A stretch of 64,000 bases of DNA from Cheiracanthium punctorium. Lineage: Eukaryota > Arthropoda > Arachnida > Araneae > Cheiracanthiidae. The notes beneath the pieces are model-generated. The model was given only the letters and a program-made list of their open reading frames with translations. It was not told the origin of the DNA and made no database searches. Positions 32,055 through 44,960 of the stretch are shown here, piece by piece (positions within the stretch are counted from its first letter, which is position 1; each line of letters opens with the position of its first letter). The stretch covers positions 248,001 through 312,000 of the forward strand of contig JAWZYV010018266.1 of the NCBI GenBank assembly GCA_038373885.1, in the 5' to 3' direction. The translations under genes and the position numbers were made by a program.

Positions 32055-32343
32055 TGGGGCAAAATGGGGTGCTAACCCAAGGTCGCAAAACATCGAAACG
32101 CAAAAACGTAGGATGTCGACAGCTCACAAGCTAAAGGACTTTGCGTTGCAACTCTTCCAGCGTGCGACACATCGTCAGATAGTAATCCGGAAGATGCAGG
32201 TGTTACATGCTCGCATTGTTGCTACGTATATGCAATATGTTGAAGGATGGTGATAAGTTTAGATGTGAACTGTCTGCTATGTGAACTGTGTATTATGTAA
32301 ACTGCGTACTATGTGATCTGTGTTTGTACCCCATTTCGCCCTA
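32055..32343. mobile_element. Possible small TIR element with GGGGCAAAATGGGGT ends
   Basis: TGGGGCAAAATGGGGT at 32055-32070 and ACCCCATTTCGCCCTA at 32328-32343 are inverted copies with two mismatches. A third, direct copy (GAGCAAAATGGGGTAA) lies just outside at 32351-32366. Inside, at about 32259-32326, are four 16 bp units related to ATGTGAACTGTGTATT. Target duplication is unclear. Confidence 0.5.
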
Positions 32344-32366
32344 TCCCATAGAGCAAAATGGGGTAA

Positions 32367-34874
32367 TTTGCAGTTTTGTATATAGTGAGATACATATATC
32401 AAAATACGCAGCGAATTTCAAGTTTCAATACTGCAGGATAACAACTAAGATTGCGAAGCTGAAATAAATATTACTTATTTCATTTATTTCTAATTGTACC
32501 AGAGTTAATGGCCAGAATAATTTGAAGTACCCATTTTGCAAACCCTTCCGCTATGCAAACAAATGCCTTAGAGCCAATTTCGGATACTTTTTGAGTTCTG
32601 CTGCTGTAACGTAACACATTTTATTATTTGAGAAACTTCTCATAAACTTTCACGTTTTTCTGAGGTGTTCAAATTTAGATCACTTTTTATTTACAGTTAA
32701 TGTTTGCCTGTAATCTTACTATGATCTAAACCTAAATTTACATCGATTAAAATCAGTCGGCTTCCGATATATCTATAGTCTTTTTCCGGATTTTAATATT
32801 CAAATTATTCTATTTAAGAGGTATCAAATTTTCCACTAAATATTTCATAAGTCGTTTTCAAGGTATTAAATACCTGTAAATAATACTAAATCAATTTTTG
32901 CTGGACATCGAAAGATAAAAGATTTAAAAGTTTCTTTTTCAATTTTACCTTAATGTGCATCATCCAAACAGTCCAGCTGACGTAGTGTCCATAAGTATGC
33001 TGAAGAGTTTGGGGTTATATAATAATATAAATAAGAAACAAAATCTACGATGATTGTTTATTTAAAATTTTGAATATGTTTTGACTTAAATATATGTGAG
33101 TCTCTAATCATTCTTTTTCTTCTCTAATATTTAATAAATGAGATTATGGCACTCGGCATAAAAAGATGTTTTTACAATCCATCAAACTAATAGAGCTGGA
33201 AAACAACATTAATTGAAAATACTTGTAAAACAAGAGGTTGAAAAATACGGAATATAAAATTAGACTTTTTTTTCACTTTTAAGAGCATAAAATGTACAGG
33301 TGCAATTAATATTTAATGGAATATTTATAATTTTAAAATATTCACTTGGAATAAGGTATTTTTTATTCCTTTTAATTATACCATAATTTAATTCTTAAGA
33401 AAGAAATGAAGGAGGCTTAATGATATCAATGAAATCTCAATTAACAAAAAGTACACTTTCCAAAACCTTTTCAACAAAACGTTTGCTTTACAGCAAAAAA
33501 TCCATTAATTTATCTTAAAGTATAACAATAAAATAAAAATAAATGTTCTAAATTAGCAGTTCACCGAGATTTTAATAGCGTACTAAAAATAAATTCAACA
33601 ATTGAGGAACACATTCTCTTCCTTCATTTGCCTTGCGGATAGACTCAATATTGCTTGGTTAATTGAACTTTTATCTGTATTATGCAAATAACCTTTTAAA
33701 AGTTTTGAATTGGAAATTTCTTCAAAAAGAACTTCTGTTTGAAGAATAGAAAAATTAAACTCAAATTCAACATTGATAAACTTCATGTATATACTTTTTT
33801 CTTCATTTCCGAGCTCGTAGTATTTTTAATGAGAAACTTTCTGTTTGTATTAAATAATAAAATATTGAACTACTATACGAATTCTCGAATGATAGCATCA
33901 CTGCGAAATTCATAGAAATTGTTCTTTATATGGATGGATATAAGACAGAGGACAAAGATTTACAGGTTTCATAAGAAACGAGACATATATCTTTATCATT
34001 ATTATGCAAGGAATTTAGGGAACGAAAACATTTTTTCTAGGATTTTGTGAGAGGAAACACTGTTCTTTTTCCTGATGTGGCGCAATTAAAATTTTTTGCA
34101 AAACCAACTGACTTTGATAGGTTTACCGGCGGACAGTGTAGCATTTGACCGAGTTAGGCTGAAAAAATATCGGACGGTCATAAACAAACTTCCCCGATAT
34201 ACAGACCTTTAACCGCCTTTCCCATTTACCAATCGAGATTACATTTCAGAAGAGGTAAGGAACCAAAGTCAACACAGAAAGGAAGTGCACTGACGTAATT
34301 TACATTAATTCACTCGAATAGACAGCAGAAATGTTAAAATATCAGTAAAGCACTTGAAAACTTTTAATTCGCATAGAAACAATTTCCTCTCTTGGGCTTT
34401 TATTGGTTCGTTATAATGTTATTCTTTGCAAATATTTTACACCGTCGGTTTCGAATTTTGTTACACCATCGGTCTCGTGCATTGTTCCAACGCCATTTGT
34501 GGTTTTTTAATGAACTAATTAACTTTCACTGGAAAAAAGTGGGTGTTGCTATTTGAAAATTTTAACCCAATTTTGAAGTCTTTTCACTGCAACTATAACC
34601 GTGAGAATTCTTTTGTCTTAAACAATCCTAATATCAAGCACATACCTCTGAATAACTACATCTGAGACCTCATATCGATTGGTTGAAAGAAATGCCAAAT
34701 AGAGGTCCATATATGGGGGAAGTATTTTTTTTTCATGACCACCCTGTACTTTTAAGTGCAAAATTTGTATAATTTTTAAAGCATTAGTTGATCATGCATA
34801 TTTTTATTTTTAGTATTTTTTTCGGATTGAATATTTTCCTAAATGAAGGTTTTGTTAAAACAACGGAGGCAGTT
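32367..34874. other. AT-rich sequence without a recognisable gene
   Basis: No supported gene. A 63-codon minus-strand frame at 33595-33786 has a protein-like composition but no domain that I recognise. A lone ACCACCCTGTA near 34739 may be one end of a lost MITE. Confidence 0.45.
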
Positions 34875-35139
34875 AGGTCACTTAAATTTAATTTTAATTT
34901 AATTTAATTTAATGTCGCTTAAATGTAATTTAATAAAACTTTTTACCATTTGACTGCTATTACGTTTAATTTATTAATTAAAATATATTTGCTCCAATAC
35001 AATAATTTATAAATTAAAATCTTAAACGAAGCTGTGCAGTTCTTTCAAACATTTTACAAAAACGTAGACAAGCGTTAACGTAGACAAGTTCAGGTCATGG
35101 ATCTATCTCTGACATAAAGTGCCGTAAATATGCATTGAT
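34875..35139 (+). repeat. 265 bp direct repeat D, left copy
   Basis: It begins AGGTCACTTAAATTT and ends TATGCATTGAT. The right copy at 38597-38861 has the same length, and I count about three differences. Together they flank repeat B and its nested Helitron almost without gaps: 7 bp on the left, 1 bp on the right. The ends are not TG...CA, so these are not ordinary LTRs. Confidence 0.85.
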
Positions 35140-35146
35140 ATGTCAG

Positions 35147-38100
35147 TAGAAACACTCTAGCCAAAAAAAATAATAACTGATGTAGCAAGTTCTTGAAGAT
35201 TGATGCTAAATGAAATATCATAAGCCGATTGGTTGCTATGCAAAATTTGCTTTTTTTACCTTTAATTTTTCTACTTCAGAAAAAAATTAATCACACTAAT
35301 CACAATAAATTTTTATAAACTGCAGAGTAATTTTATACTATGTATTTTTTACGATAGATATCGCATATTTATACTTGTTAAAGCCCTTCAATAGATGAAA
35401 AGAGAATTCCTATTCAATTTATAGTACTAAAAATTGTTCAAGTTAAGTAAGATGAAACAATAAATGCCGAAAATCAAGCTATTCTTTGATGCAGCATCTA
35501 CTTGATTTTATTATGTTAACAAATCATTTTCTTTTTAACACGAGTTTTCCTAAATATTATAAAAACATATATTAATTTATTTGTTTATTTCATTTTACAT
35601 ATTTTATATACGTTTCACTCACAAGGAATGAAAATATAAACTGTTATGTAAATCTTTTGTTAATTAATTTATAAAAATGCGAAACAATTCTCAAATTGAA
35701 TATACCTTTCTTTTCTAATTAAAGATAGACATCAAATGAAAATACCTAAGCCGATTCATATTGATAAGTGATCATTAATAATCCTTTCAAGAACCACTTT
35801 AATGATATCTACGGGTCTTCTTTAATTGAAAAAAGTAACTACGATGAATATTAGTTAAGATTAAGCAAAGAAATATTTCTTGAAATATAGAAACAATTAT
35901 TCAACTACTATTTTTCAACTGAGTTAGAAAGGTGAAAGAGTCTATTAAGCTATATCAAATATGTTTATTAATGACGAAATAAAGTATCAAACTAAAGAAT
36001 TTTTATTAAAATATCAATTCTAAAAAATAAATAAAAAATCATTTTCAATTCACATTTTCACGAGTCAAAGTCATTCTAAATCTATACATTTCGTACTTCA
36101 TTCATTCATTTTAAAAATTGTGTGTAAATGACACAAGAAATTTATATACATATCTTACTGTGTGTGTGTGTGTGTCTGTCGGCAGCGTTACGGACAAACG
36201 GCTACACCTAGAAACACCAAATTTGGTACTCGGGAAGATGTAAATATGTAGTTGTGCACCTCGAAGCGATTTTTTCAAAATTCGACCTAGATTTTTTTTT
36301 AATGTTTTATGCGATTTTTGACATTTTTTTTTCACCTAATACGTAATGACGGTGGAAATTACGCTCGCAGCAAAGCAGCATTTGTATCATCGGATAGAGG
36401 AAAAATTTTCTTTTAAAAAGAGTTTGTTCTGAATACGTAACATGATTTACCGATTTTTAGGAATTTTTTTACTAAGCATTTGCTTCGGCGAATTGTTTCG
36501 TAAAATAATTTTAAAACTGTCGCATCTTGAATTCTATCCGTCATAACTTTTTGATATTTTGACAAATCGTGAAACATTCTTTTCTCCCTCTTTAAAAATA
36601 AAAACGAAAAAATTATGTAAATTAGATGATTTTTTATGAATTTTAATGCAGCCTAATGTTTGGAATTTAATAGCATCAACGCGATCTTACGCCATTCATT
36701 ACATTGCGATCACGGCACGAGAATTTATCATCGGTTGTTGCCACAGAAAGGATTAGAAAAAAGGGTTTTCTCAACCAATCTAGTTTTTAAATGGGATATC
36801 GGAATTTGAATTCGCAAGTGAGGATCTATGACGTCAAATACTTTAAGATACGTAAAATTTACGCCATAATTTTAACTCATTTATTCCAGCTCTATTTTCA
36901 ACACAGGGAGACGATATTTTGATTAAAATTTACTGTAGAAATAAACTAAGAAATTCACGATTATTATTATTAGAAGTGGTATTTTAATCCGGTGCTTATT
37001 TAAAAATTGAAATGTCTTCAAGGTGCTGAAAATGTTCATTTTAAAAATTACAAAGTTCGTTTCATAGCGCGATATATTAAAAATTTTCTATTTACTATTT
37101 TTATTTTTGACATTTAATTATGGCGCAGACGTTGCCTAACATATCCATGCAGGCTGCGAGTATAGTTTTATTTTAACGTTGAATTACGTTCCTCCATAAA
37201 GGTCCTACATAACGCAAAGTTTTAAGGATACCGTTTGAAAACTACTATGCGAAATATCGAAATTAACTCCCTCAACCAACTGGGGTATCCTTTACGGCAG
37301 TCAAACAGTGACGTCATAAATTAAAAAAATGCGTGAAATTTGTAAACTCTGAAACTCTGTGCCATGTCACAATTAAAGCGGGAATAAGTAGATCCTCGAG
37401 ATTACACAGTTTGATGTTTTTCAGGAGACAGGACTATGGGGGATATAAAAGATATCGCTATATTAGATACATGGATATTTAAAATGGCCTCCCTTGGATA
37501 TTTTCTCCCCACAATAAGATGAAATGGTTTGCGGCGCTAAATACGCCAATCTTATAAAACTATGTATAAATTAAATATATATGGAGAGTTTCCTTAATGG
37601 CAACCATTATGTGAAATGATTATTATTTATGCTAATGCGTAAATTGCAAAGAATCGCCATAGAATCAAAAGATTCCATTGGGGCCAAATAATCTAAGCTG
37701 TTTCTTTTAAGGGAGCCTTGAAGAGGGAGAAGCGAAGATAGATAGTATTAATGTACGTAATAGGTAGTATCATTAGATTCGTAAGGATAATATGAATAAA
37801 TCATAATATACCACGTTAATAAATATTTCATGAAATTAAAAGTGTTTCTCCTTTTTCAACGGTTGTCTTACAACCAACTAAACGAAAAGTAATTCTAATT
37901 TGCGTTAATATATCCCGCAGTAATTTCAACAGAGGAGATTACTTGAACTTTTTTAAAAATGAAATTCTGTTTTGTCACATGCAGATATGATTTCAGTAGT
38001 AAAATATTCGCTTATTCCCGTATGAAGAGCGGGTGCGCAGTTATCTTAAAAACATCTCTTGAAAATAGCATAAATGAATTCTGAAGACCTCAAAACGTGT

Positions 38101-38595
38101 AAATACACCAAAATCTCGAAGTCGAATTTTTTCATGATTACAATACTTTCCTTATATGGTACATGTTCGGAAAGAAATAAATGGTTGTCCATTCCATGTA
38201 GTGTCTTAGGTATTTAATGCTACAACTTGAGCCTAAAAAACAGTATGATGTAGAAATAAGACATTTTGAAAGTCAGGAGTTCTCTGCAAACCATTAAGCT
38301 TTCCACTTTTTTGATAGTGAATGACACTGACGTAGTTTTTTGAGTCATTATACTGCAATGATGCCAGGTTAATACTCGCGTCGCAAACTTTACATCAAGA
38401 GTCAAATAATTTTGCTGTTTTTCTTTAAATTCCACATCACGAATAAATTCGAATTACACATGTAAGGAAAATTTTCGTTTCCTACCGTGCGAAGAACGGG
38501 CACGCAGCTAGTATATATATATATATATATATATATATGACTTAATAAAGTTGTAATGAAAACACAAAATGTTGAGTAAGTTGGTTGAAGTATTC
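35147..38595 (+). repeat. Dispersed repeat B, copy B1, interrupted by Helitron 2
   Basis: It begins TAGAAACACTCTAGCC and ends GTTGGTTGAAGTATTC. Without the Helitron it is about 1.09 kb and closely matches B2 (59423-60558). B2 carries about 48 extra bases around 60255-60305. No coding frame and no inverted or direct terminal repeats of its own were found, so the repeat class is unknown. Confidence 0.8.
36153..38511 (+). mobile_element. Helitron 2, non-autonomous (2,359 bp)
   Basis: It starts TCTTACTGTGTGTG after an A and ends ACCGTGCGAAGAACGGGCACGC, then AGCTAG, before a T. The terminal hairpin is degraded: only CCGT/ACGG is clear. In B2 the same flanks (CACAAGAAATTAATATATA and TATATGACTTAATAAAG) are joined by a plain TA run, giving the empty site. 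No Rep/helicase motif was seen inside. A GT run lies at about 36160-36175. Short frames inside look like chance. Confidence 0.82.
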
Positions 38596-38596
38596 A

Positions 38597-38861
38597 AGGT
38601 CACTTAAATTTAATTTTAATTTAATTTAATTTAATGTCGCTTAAATGTAATTTAATAAAACTTTTTACCATTTGACTGCTATTACGTTTAATTTATTAAT
38701 TAAAATATATTTGCTGCAATACAATAATTTATAAATTAAAATCTTAAACGAAGCTGTGCAGTTCTTTCAAACATTTTACAAAAACGTAGACAAGCGTTAA
38801 CGTAGACAAGTTCAGCTCATGGGTCTATCTCTGACATAAAGTGCCGTAAATATGCATTGAT
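38597..38861 (+). repeat. 265 bp direct repeat D, right copy
   Basis: Nearly identical to 34875-35139. Visible differences include CTCC to CTGC and a GGTCATGGA to GCTCATGGG segment. It directly follows the end of repeat B1. Confidence 0.85.
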
Positions 38862-39308
38862 TACTACATATTTTATGTACTCTATCTGTATGCATTGTAC
38901 TATGCTCCCTAGAAAATTTGGCCTCTGAAGCACACATGATATTCTACAGCAACACAAAAAAAACAACAAAAAAGTCTAATAAATAAAACAAAAACAATTT
39001 ATTGTTAAAAGGTTACTTTTTCAGGTATTCGGCTATTTCACTCAAAACAAAATTGTGATATTAAGGTGTACAAAATAATGATTTTCATCGAAAGAAGTGT
39101 ATGTACCATTTATAGCACTGAAAGAAATTCCAATAGATCACGGACAATGATTCCATTAATCCATTTCAACCACAGTGCAATAAGTTTACATTTATATAGA
39201 TGCATTTTTAAATAATGACATTTAGCACAAAACTGCTAATGTCATATATCCTTTCATCGTATGTATTCGGTTTTAAATAAAAATTCTTACTTTATGCTGC
39301 AATTATCA
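38862..39308. other. AT-rich spacer
   Basis: Nothing recognised. Confidence 0.4.
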
Positions 39309-40210
39309 TAAGGGGAAAACTTGCATAAAATAACATAACTCTTAAATAAAACATTGGCCCTTTGCCACAATATTTTACACTATACTTAGCATCATAAATA
39401 TATTTTAATGATATTTTAAATCCAAACTGACTAACGAAAAAAATGGAATTTTGATAAAGAGTCCAGAGGACCATTTTACACTCACCCAAGTGCAAATTGA
39501 TCCTTCGTTTCAAAATAATTTTAAATTGTTTTTATCGCCAAAATGAAAGATGTAAAAGTAATTATGACTATACTTAATGAAATAAAACAAATTTTACAAT
39601 CATATACTATGCATAATGTATATTATGAAAAATTTTAAATGAAAACGTGACATAAGCAATAAAATGGAATATTTTAAAATTATAATTTAAAAATTGCAGC
39701 CTACGAAAAACTCAGAAATAAATTAAGTAATGTAATAGAGAGTCATGCATTTTGAGAGGGGTTGAGGGTTGCCATGATGACTAAGACCCGGTACTGGAGT
39801 TTCTTCAAGCGATCGATTGTTTTGCCTGGCAGTATGTCTTCTCTCTTTAGGTCATATTACTTTTAACACACCCAGAAATATAACAAGCTAAACTAAGTGT
39901 AATTCACATCTGAAAACGTACTCTATTCAGTAAACCAACCAAGTCATATTTGTGTACATTAAAGTATGTATTTATAAATAAATAGTAATGCTAGTGCTTA
40001 CTTTTAAAGAGATATAATAAAACTCGTTTTTTTTTTTTTTAAAGAATTCTCTTCAGACATGAAATAGCCGATCGCTTAATATCGCCATTGCTTCTTCTTG
40101 ACTTGGCACAACAAGCTTATGTTTTACCTAGTTGATATCGCGAGTTGTCTGGAAGAAAACATATGTGGATTGTTTTGCCCGCTAGGATGATTTTAGGTCA
40201 CCTTCACCTA
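39309..40210 (+). mobile_element. TIR element family A, copy A3 (about 0.9 kb, uninterrupted)
   Basis: It starts TAAGGGGAAAACTTGC and ends GGTCACCTTCACCTA. It is collinear with A2 and A4 and carries no insertion. It is therefore the reference for the Helitron 1 empty site (near 39.57 kb) and for both CCCTA-element empty sites (GACTTGGCACAACAAGC near 40.1 kb). No protein is encoded. Confidence 0.8.
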
Positions 40211-40441
40211 CTTATGTATGTTAAGAGAAAAAAAAAAGTTACCTCTTTTTAACAGGGTTTGTATTTATTTTTCCTCAACATTATCAGCATATGGTACCTT
40301 TTCTTCAGAATTTCATGTAAATATTACCATTTATCGACGTACAAACGTTTGTATTTTAAAGAAGAACTTTAAGTTTTTGGTTAGTTGCAGTTAATTTTCT
40401 CATAGATATTCACTCCATAATCAAACAATTAATATACATAT

Positions 40442-41359
40442 TGTTGCGGAATTACTCTGGTACTCCTGGTGTTCGTCGTTCTAAAGTCCAGTTGGTGTAA
40501 AAAGTTCAAGTAAAAAGTCACTTGTCAGGATGGAACAGAAACTTTATTGCTTCTAGTACTTCGTAGAACAATCAGCTGTACACAATTCACAAGCACAATC
40601 TAGCAGTAACGTGCTTTTAACAATCCGCTTAGATCAGAAGCTTTCACAAATGCTGTATTTCTCACACAAAATAAGTCACTTTCACAGGCAAAAATTCAGT
40701 GGAAGTATTCAAGGGATATCGTACACAATCCCTTAAGACACAGCAATGAAGAATTTACACACAACACTTTAAAAACAGCTTCATAAAGCAAGCTAAAACA
40801 CAGCTTCTGTAGCACTATCAATTCACAAAGCAAGCGTACTGAGAGCTCTTCACACATTGAGCGTTCAACTCTCACTGAACTTTCGGAGCAGTGCGCTGGT
40901 GGAATTTATAGAGGAGGCAGAAACTGCGAGCAGCTTCTAGAAGAGTATATCTCTCGAGAATCCAGATAAAGCGGGACTTCTGATTACATCATAGAAGAGA
41001 AATGTTAGGTTATTATGCGTTTTTAATGCAGGAAAAACAACTTCCAAGACCCATTGGGAAAATCGCGCAAAATGACCAAAATGTCGCCAAGCTTGGCGAC
41101 TTTTGGCGAAATATCGCCAAATTTGGCGCCAAAAATAAGTCCTCAAAAGTGAAGAGATCTAAGCCCTTGGACCAATATTTCTCGAGATTTCTAGAAGCCT
41201 CATAGAAAAACATACGAGAAACCGAAACCTCCGTATCTTCGGTTCTAATTGGCCGATTTTGATGCAACACAAAGCAAAATTTATCTATTTGAAGCGTAGA
41301 ATACGAATTTTAAACCATTTTAAGCCACAGAGCAGCGGGTTGCCCCAAAATTCGTAACA
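40442..41359 (-). mobile_element. Solo LTR (918 bp) with 4 bp target duplication
   Basis: The ends are TGTTGCGGAATT at 40442 and AATTCGTAACA at 41359: imperfect inverted ends starting TG and finishing CA. ATAT flanks both sides (40438-40441, 41360-41363). On the minus strand a TATA box (CTATAAATTCC, about 40904) lies upstream of AATAAAG (about 40541-40547), as expected for U3 followed by R. No internal coding region is attached, so this is a solo LTR, normally the product of recombination between two LTRs. The U3 side holds several GGCGA/TCGCC palindromic motifs near 41.08-41.14 kb. Confidence 0.85.
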
Positions 41360-41489
41360 ATATAACCTTCAGGGCGTATCGGGAAACATGACAGATTAAT
41401 TTTTGAATATCATAATTTCAGGATTCAGAAATGTCAGAAATATAGCGTGCAATTCATAACGCTTCATCCGCTCTTATATTAAACGAGGA

Positions 41490-41512
41490 ATGTTTGTGTG
41501 TGTGTGTGTGTA
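41490..41512 (+). repeat. (GT)n microsatellite
   Basis: About ten GT units just inside the Helitron 3 left end. Confidence 0.9.
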
Positions 41513-43899
41513 TGTCCGAGCGATCTCGAAAACTGCTCTAAGGATTCTTTTTAAATTTCGTACCTGGGGGTTTTTTGGGCCCCTGAAACGATTGAGCTAG
41601 GTGAATTAATTGAAAAAACTCTAAAACGCTCAAAATTTAAAATTTAAAATTTTTGGACGGTAGCGCCATCTATTGAGCGTTTGAAAAACACACTGGATGC
41701 AATCTTCCTAAAAGGGACGCTCAAATAAGATTAGGGCGGATTAAAAAATACACGCCATCGATATATAATAGTAAAAATTAATTTCGCAAAGAAACAAAAT
41801 AAATGGAACTTGATATTCAGTACACAGACAAATAAATATTTTAGTAACTAGATATATTACACCATTCAGCTACATAAATTTGTTAAGAATTAAAAAGTTA
41901 TTTTTATTTCAAAATATCGTCCTGGCAACCAGCGAAAGAAAAAGAGAAAAGAGTCTTCGTTGCCATCCCCGCAAGCACCTTGATGGAATATACGTAAATA
42001 ATTTAATAATTCTTAATTCGTAGTTATTAATACAAAACTATTCGTAAATCTTATGTGAAAAATTGCCTGAATTTATTACAATTATCCTTTTGTAACTAAC
42101 GTAAAGCTAAATGTATTTTCGCGTATATACTAAAACAATAAAGATTTTTCATGTGTTTTATTGATCCATATGATGCGAATTTCAAAAGTGCATAAAAGTT
42201 TCAGCTTAGCCGAATACTTTAAATGAAAATGACACCCTTTTCAGCCATTCACAGTAAGAAAAAGATCCTGTGACGTAACATGAAAATTCCATTTTTTTTT
42301 TTTTTTTAAATAACGGCACTAGGTTGAATTCTATTTTAACTGCCTTATTCCTCCAAGTTGACGATAAATATTTAAATGTAGTTACCCTGAGTATTTTTTC
42401 TTTTTTGAATGGGTCAACCGTTTATAATGAAACGATGTTCGAAACTCCGATAAAAAAATGATGCGATCGATTCCTAAATTGGGCTCGCAGCCGATATTCA
42501 AATTAATTTTGCAGATGATCAGCCATCAGTTTAGTTTTCATTCACTGCAGTTGATGATTTCAACTCATTTCTTTTATCATCGTATGGACAACCTTTTAAA
42601 AGTTGCGGGCAGAACTTAACGATAGTGGCCTCCTGGGCCTGACTTCAGGATGTTAGCGAAATCGCGGGCCGTATAATTCGGATTTATATGGTAGTTTGAA
42701 TGTTTTATATAGGTTTTATACAGGGTTTTGACTTGTCGTGAGGGCTGGTCCAAAAGCCATGGCGGGCCCCATCCGGCCGCTGGCTGGGAGTTGTCCATAT
42801 GTGGAAGCAGTAAATTGGGAGGCTGAAATCTGGTTACTAAATTTTTTCTAATAACTTTTCAATTCTTATTTAGACGCGGATTAGACTGTGTTGTTTTGTG
42901 TTGTGTACTGTCATTAAACTAAAGGATAAAGCCCTTTGTGGAGACAATTACAGCGGGCGATAGAATGTCTACACTCAGAATATTTAATATTTACCCACTT
43001 AAAATCAAATAACTTCATATTCAATTTTTATTATACATCGAAATTCGAATTGTATAATCTGCAGAAACATTTCGTATTCGAAACATTTCGTTTGGTATCA
43101 ACATCCTCTCCTATATCCATGCTTAATGCATAGAAAACCGTTTTATTTTTGAAAAAAAAGTTAAACTGAGTAGTAATTTAGAAAAGCTATCTGAAGCGAA
43201 TTGGAATCGTAATTTTTCCTCCAAAGCCTGATAACCGTGACTTCAATGTAACGTGAATGTCACTTGCAATAGATATTTCTGACACTCAAATGATTAGCTT
43301 TTTTTATTCTCTTACATGAAATAGAGCTAAAAATACAAAAAAAAACCGCTTAAAAATCAGGAAACGGGTGGATTATCAGATTTTTTCTTTCTTTTTTTTC
43401 TTTCTTTCTTTTTTTTTTACATAATTATGATAATTTTCAGGCTGATCGCACCAACGAACCGTGTAAATTTTATGTTATTAGACAATACATTTTTAATCTG
43501 TTTGGATGTTATTCCGGGTTTTATTAGGACCCAAGTTTTATTTTGAGTGGTTGAACTGGAATTGTGGCAGAGTCAGGGATCAGCGTAACTACATAGGAGC
43601 GATGCATTTTTGATTTATTCGAGGTTAGAAGTCCATTTTCTTCAGTCTATCCGTTTGTTCTATTATTTTCAATATTTAAGTAGTTATTAGGGTTATTGTA
43701 AAAGAATGTTTTTGATCTATTCTGTTTTTGATTTCATGATTTCGAAGTGTCCTTTTGTACTAATAATTTAAATTGCGTTACACTTTTTATTTTCTTAAGC
43801 GTGAGTTTATAAAATAAAATTATGTTTAAAGCATATTTATGTAAGATTATACTTTTATGTATCTATAAGATTGAATTTACGCTTGTAGAATTTGTTTAT

Positions 43900-43955
43900 G
43901 CATGATGTATGCTTTGAATGCATGCTTTGCATGCATGCTTATGCATGCTTTGAAT
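43900..43955. repeat. Palindromic GCATGC cluster
   Basis: TGCATGC or ATGCATGC recurs four times in about 50 bp (TTGAATGCATGCTTTGCATG and onward). It is an alternating purine-pyrimidine, self-complementary stretch inside Helitron 3. Confidence 0.75.
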
Positions 43956-44069
43956 TAGAAGAAAATAAGTATTTTATGTTTGAATTGAAACACTATAGAG
44001 AAATTTACAATTTCAATCGTAAAGAATTATCATCATAGATGTATTATAAAGACGTAAATGCATGGAAGT

Positions 44070-44960
44070 GTAGCTCAAAAACGAGCTGTGGAAACATATG
44101 ATCACCGACAGCAGCACTTAGCCCAAATGTGTGAACGTGCAGTTCAAACACAAGCAGATGAAACAGATGATTAGTATTTGGAAGGAGAACGACATGGAAC
44201 AGCTAGACGTCGACAAATAATTCGGGTAAACAGTCTAAGTATCTACAAAGCTGCCACAAATGTGGGTACTTATTATCATGGTTTAAAACTTTTTAACATG
44301 GATTGCATTCACCCTGGAGCTTTGCATTTTTCTGAAGAGTAAAAACAAAAATTAACCGAAACCATTTTGGGGACTGTAAGATTGATGTAGGACATTCCGA
44401 ATTTCCTAATGAATTGGTGTGGTTGTTTCTTCGATGTCACCCCTATTTCAAAGAATTCGAAATTTGAAAGCATACTTTACAATGGCTTTGCTCACAGTAT
44501 ATGACGAGTGAAACTATTAACGATTTTGGTGTGTACTGCTACGTTGCGAACAGTGTATAACAGACTTGATGAATATTTTTTATAAACTCCTTCATCTGAC
44601 AGTTCAACCAACTCAAATTCTTGATGCTGAATTTGAACGTCCTCAATATGGACAGATATATTTCTGAAGTAATGAAGACGCTGTTAGTGAATGCATCGCC
44701 CAAGATCTTCGCTGATACCCTCGCTGATCTGCTACAGAAGGAAAGGAGGCACCTTACGTTAAACTACTTTTTGCTCAACTCTGATGGCACCGACCATCGA
44801 ATATTTAGCATCCCTCTTCAAAACAAAGTATATGCCATTGTAACATTGAATGCCGACCAAAGCTTACCAGATAATGTATGGGTGATCCGACAGCGATGAA
44901 AATCTTTGGCAACCATGAAGATTATTGATACGTGCCCAGGCATTTACGTATTCATTATTT
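44070..44960 (+). pseudogene. Helitron Rep/helicase N-terminal remnant
   Basis: A charged, Gln-rich start (AQKRAVETYDHRQQHLAQMC) resembles the coiled N-terminus of arthropod Helitron proteins. It is followed near 44.25-44.35 kb by YYHGLKLFNMDCIHPGALHF, a decayed form of their Cys-rich segment ending GALHF. After frameshifts, an open stretch of about 92 codons (44621-44896) contains QIYFSEVMKTLL, a position typical of the pre-Rep region. It then has NSDGTDHRIFSIPLQNKVYA, matching the family pattern D-x-R-x-Y-N-x-P-x-x-x-E-V-A. The two-His/two-Tyr Rep nuclease and the Pif1 helicase domains are not recognisable, so the gene is incomplete and dead. Confidence 0.6.

Noticed and set aside
34875..38861. 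LTR retrotransposon with 265 bp LTRs
   Set aside because: The repeats lack TG...CA ends, a 4-6 bp target duplication and any retroelement coding sequence. The internal repeat B exists elsewhere without them.
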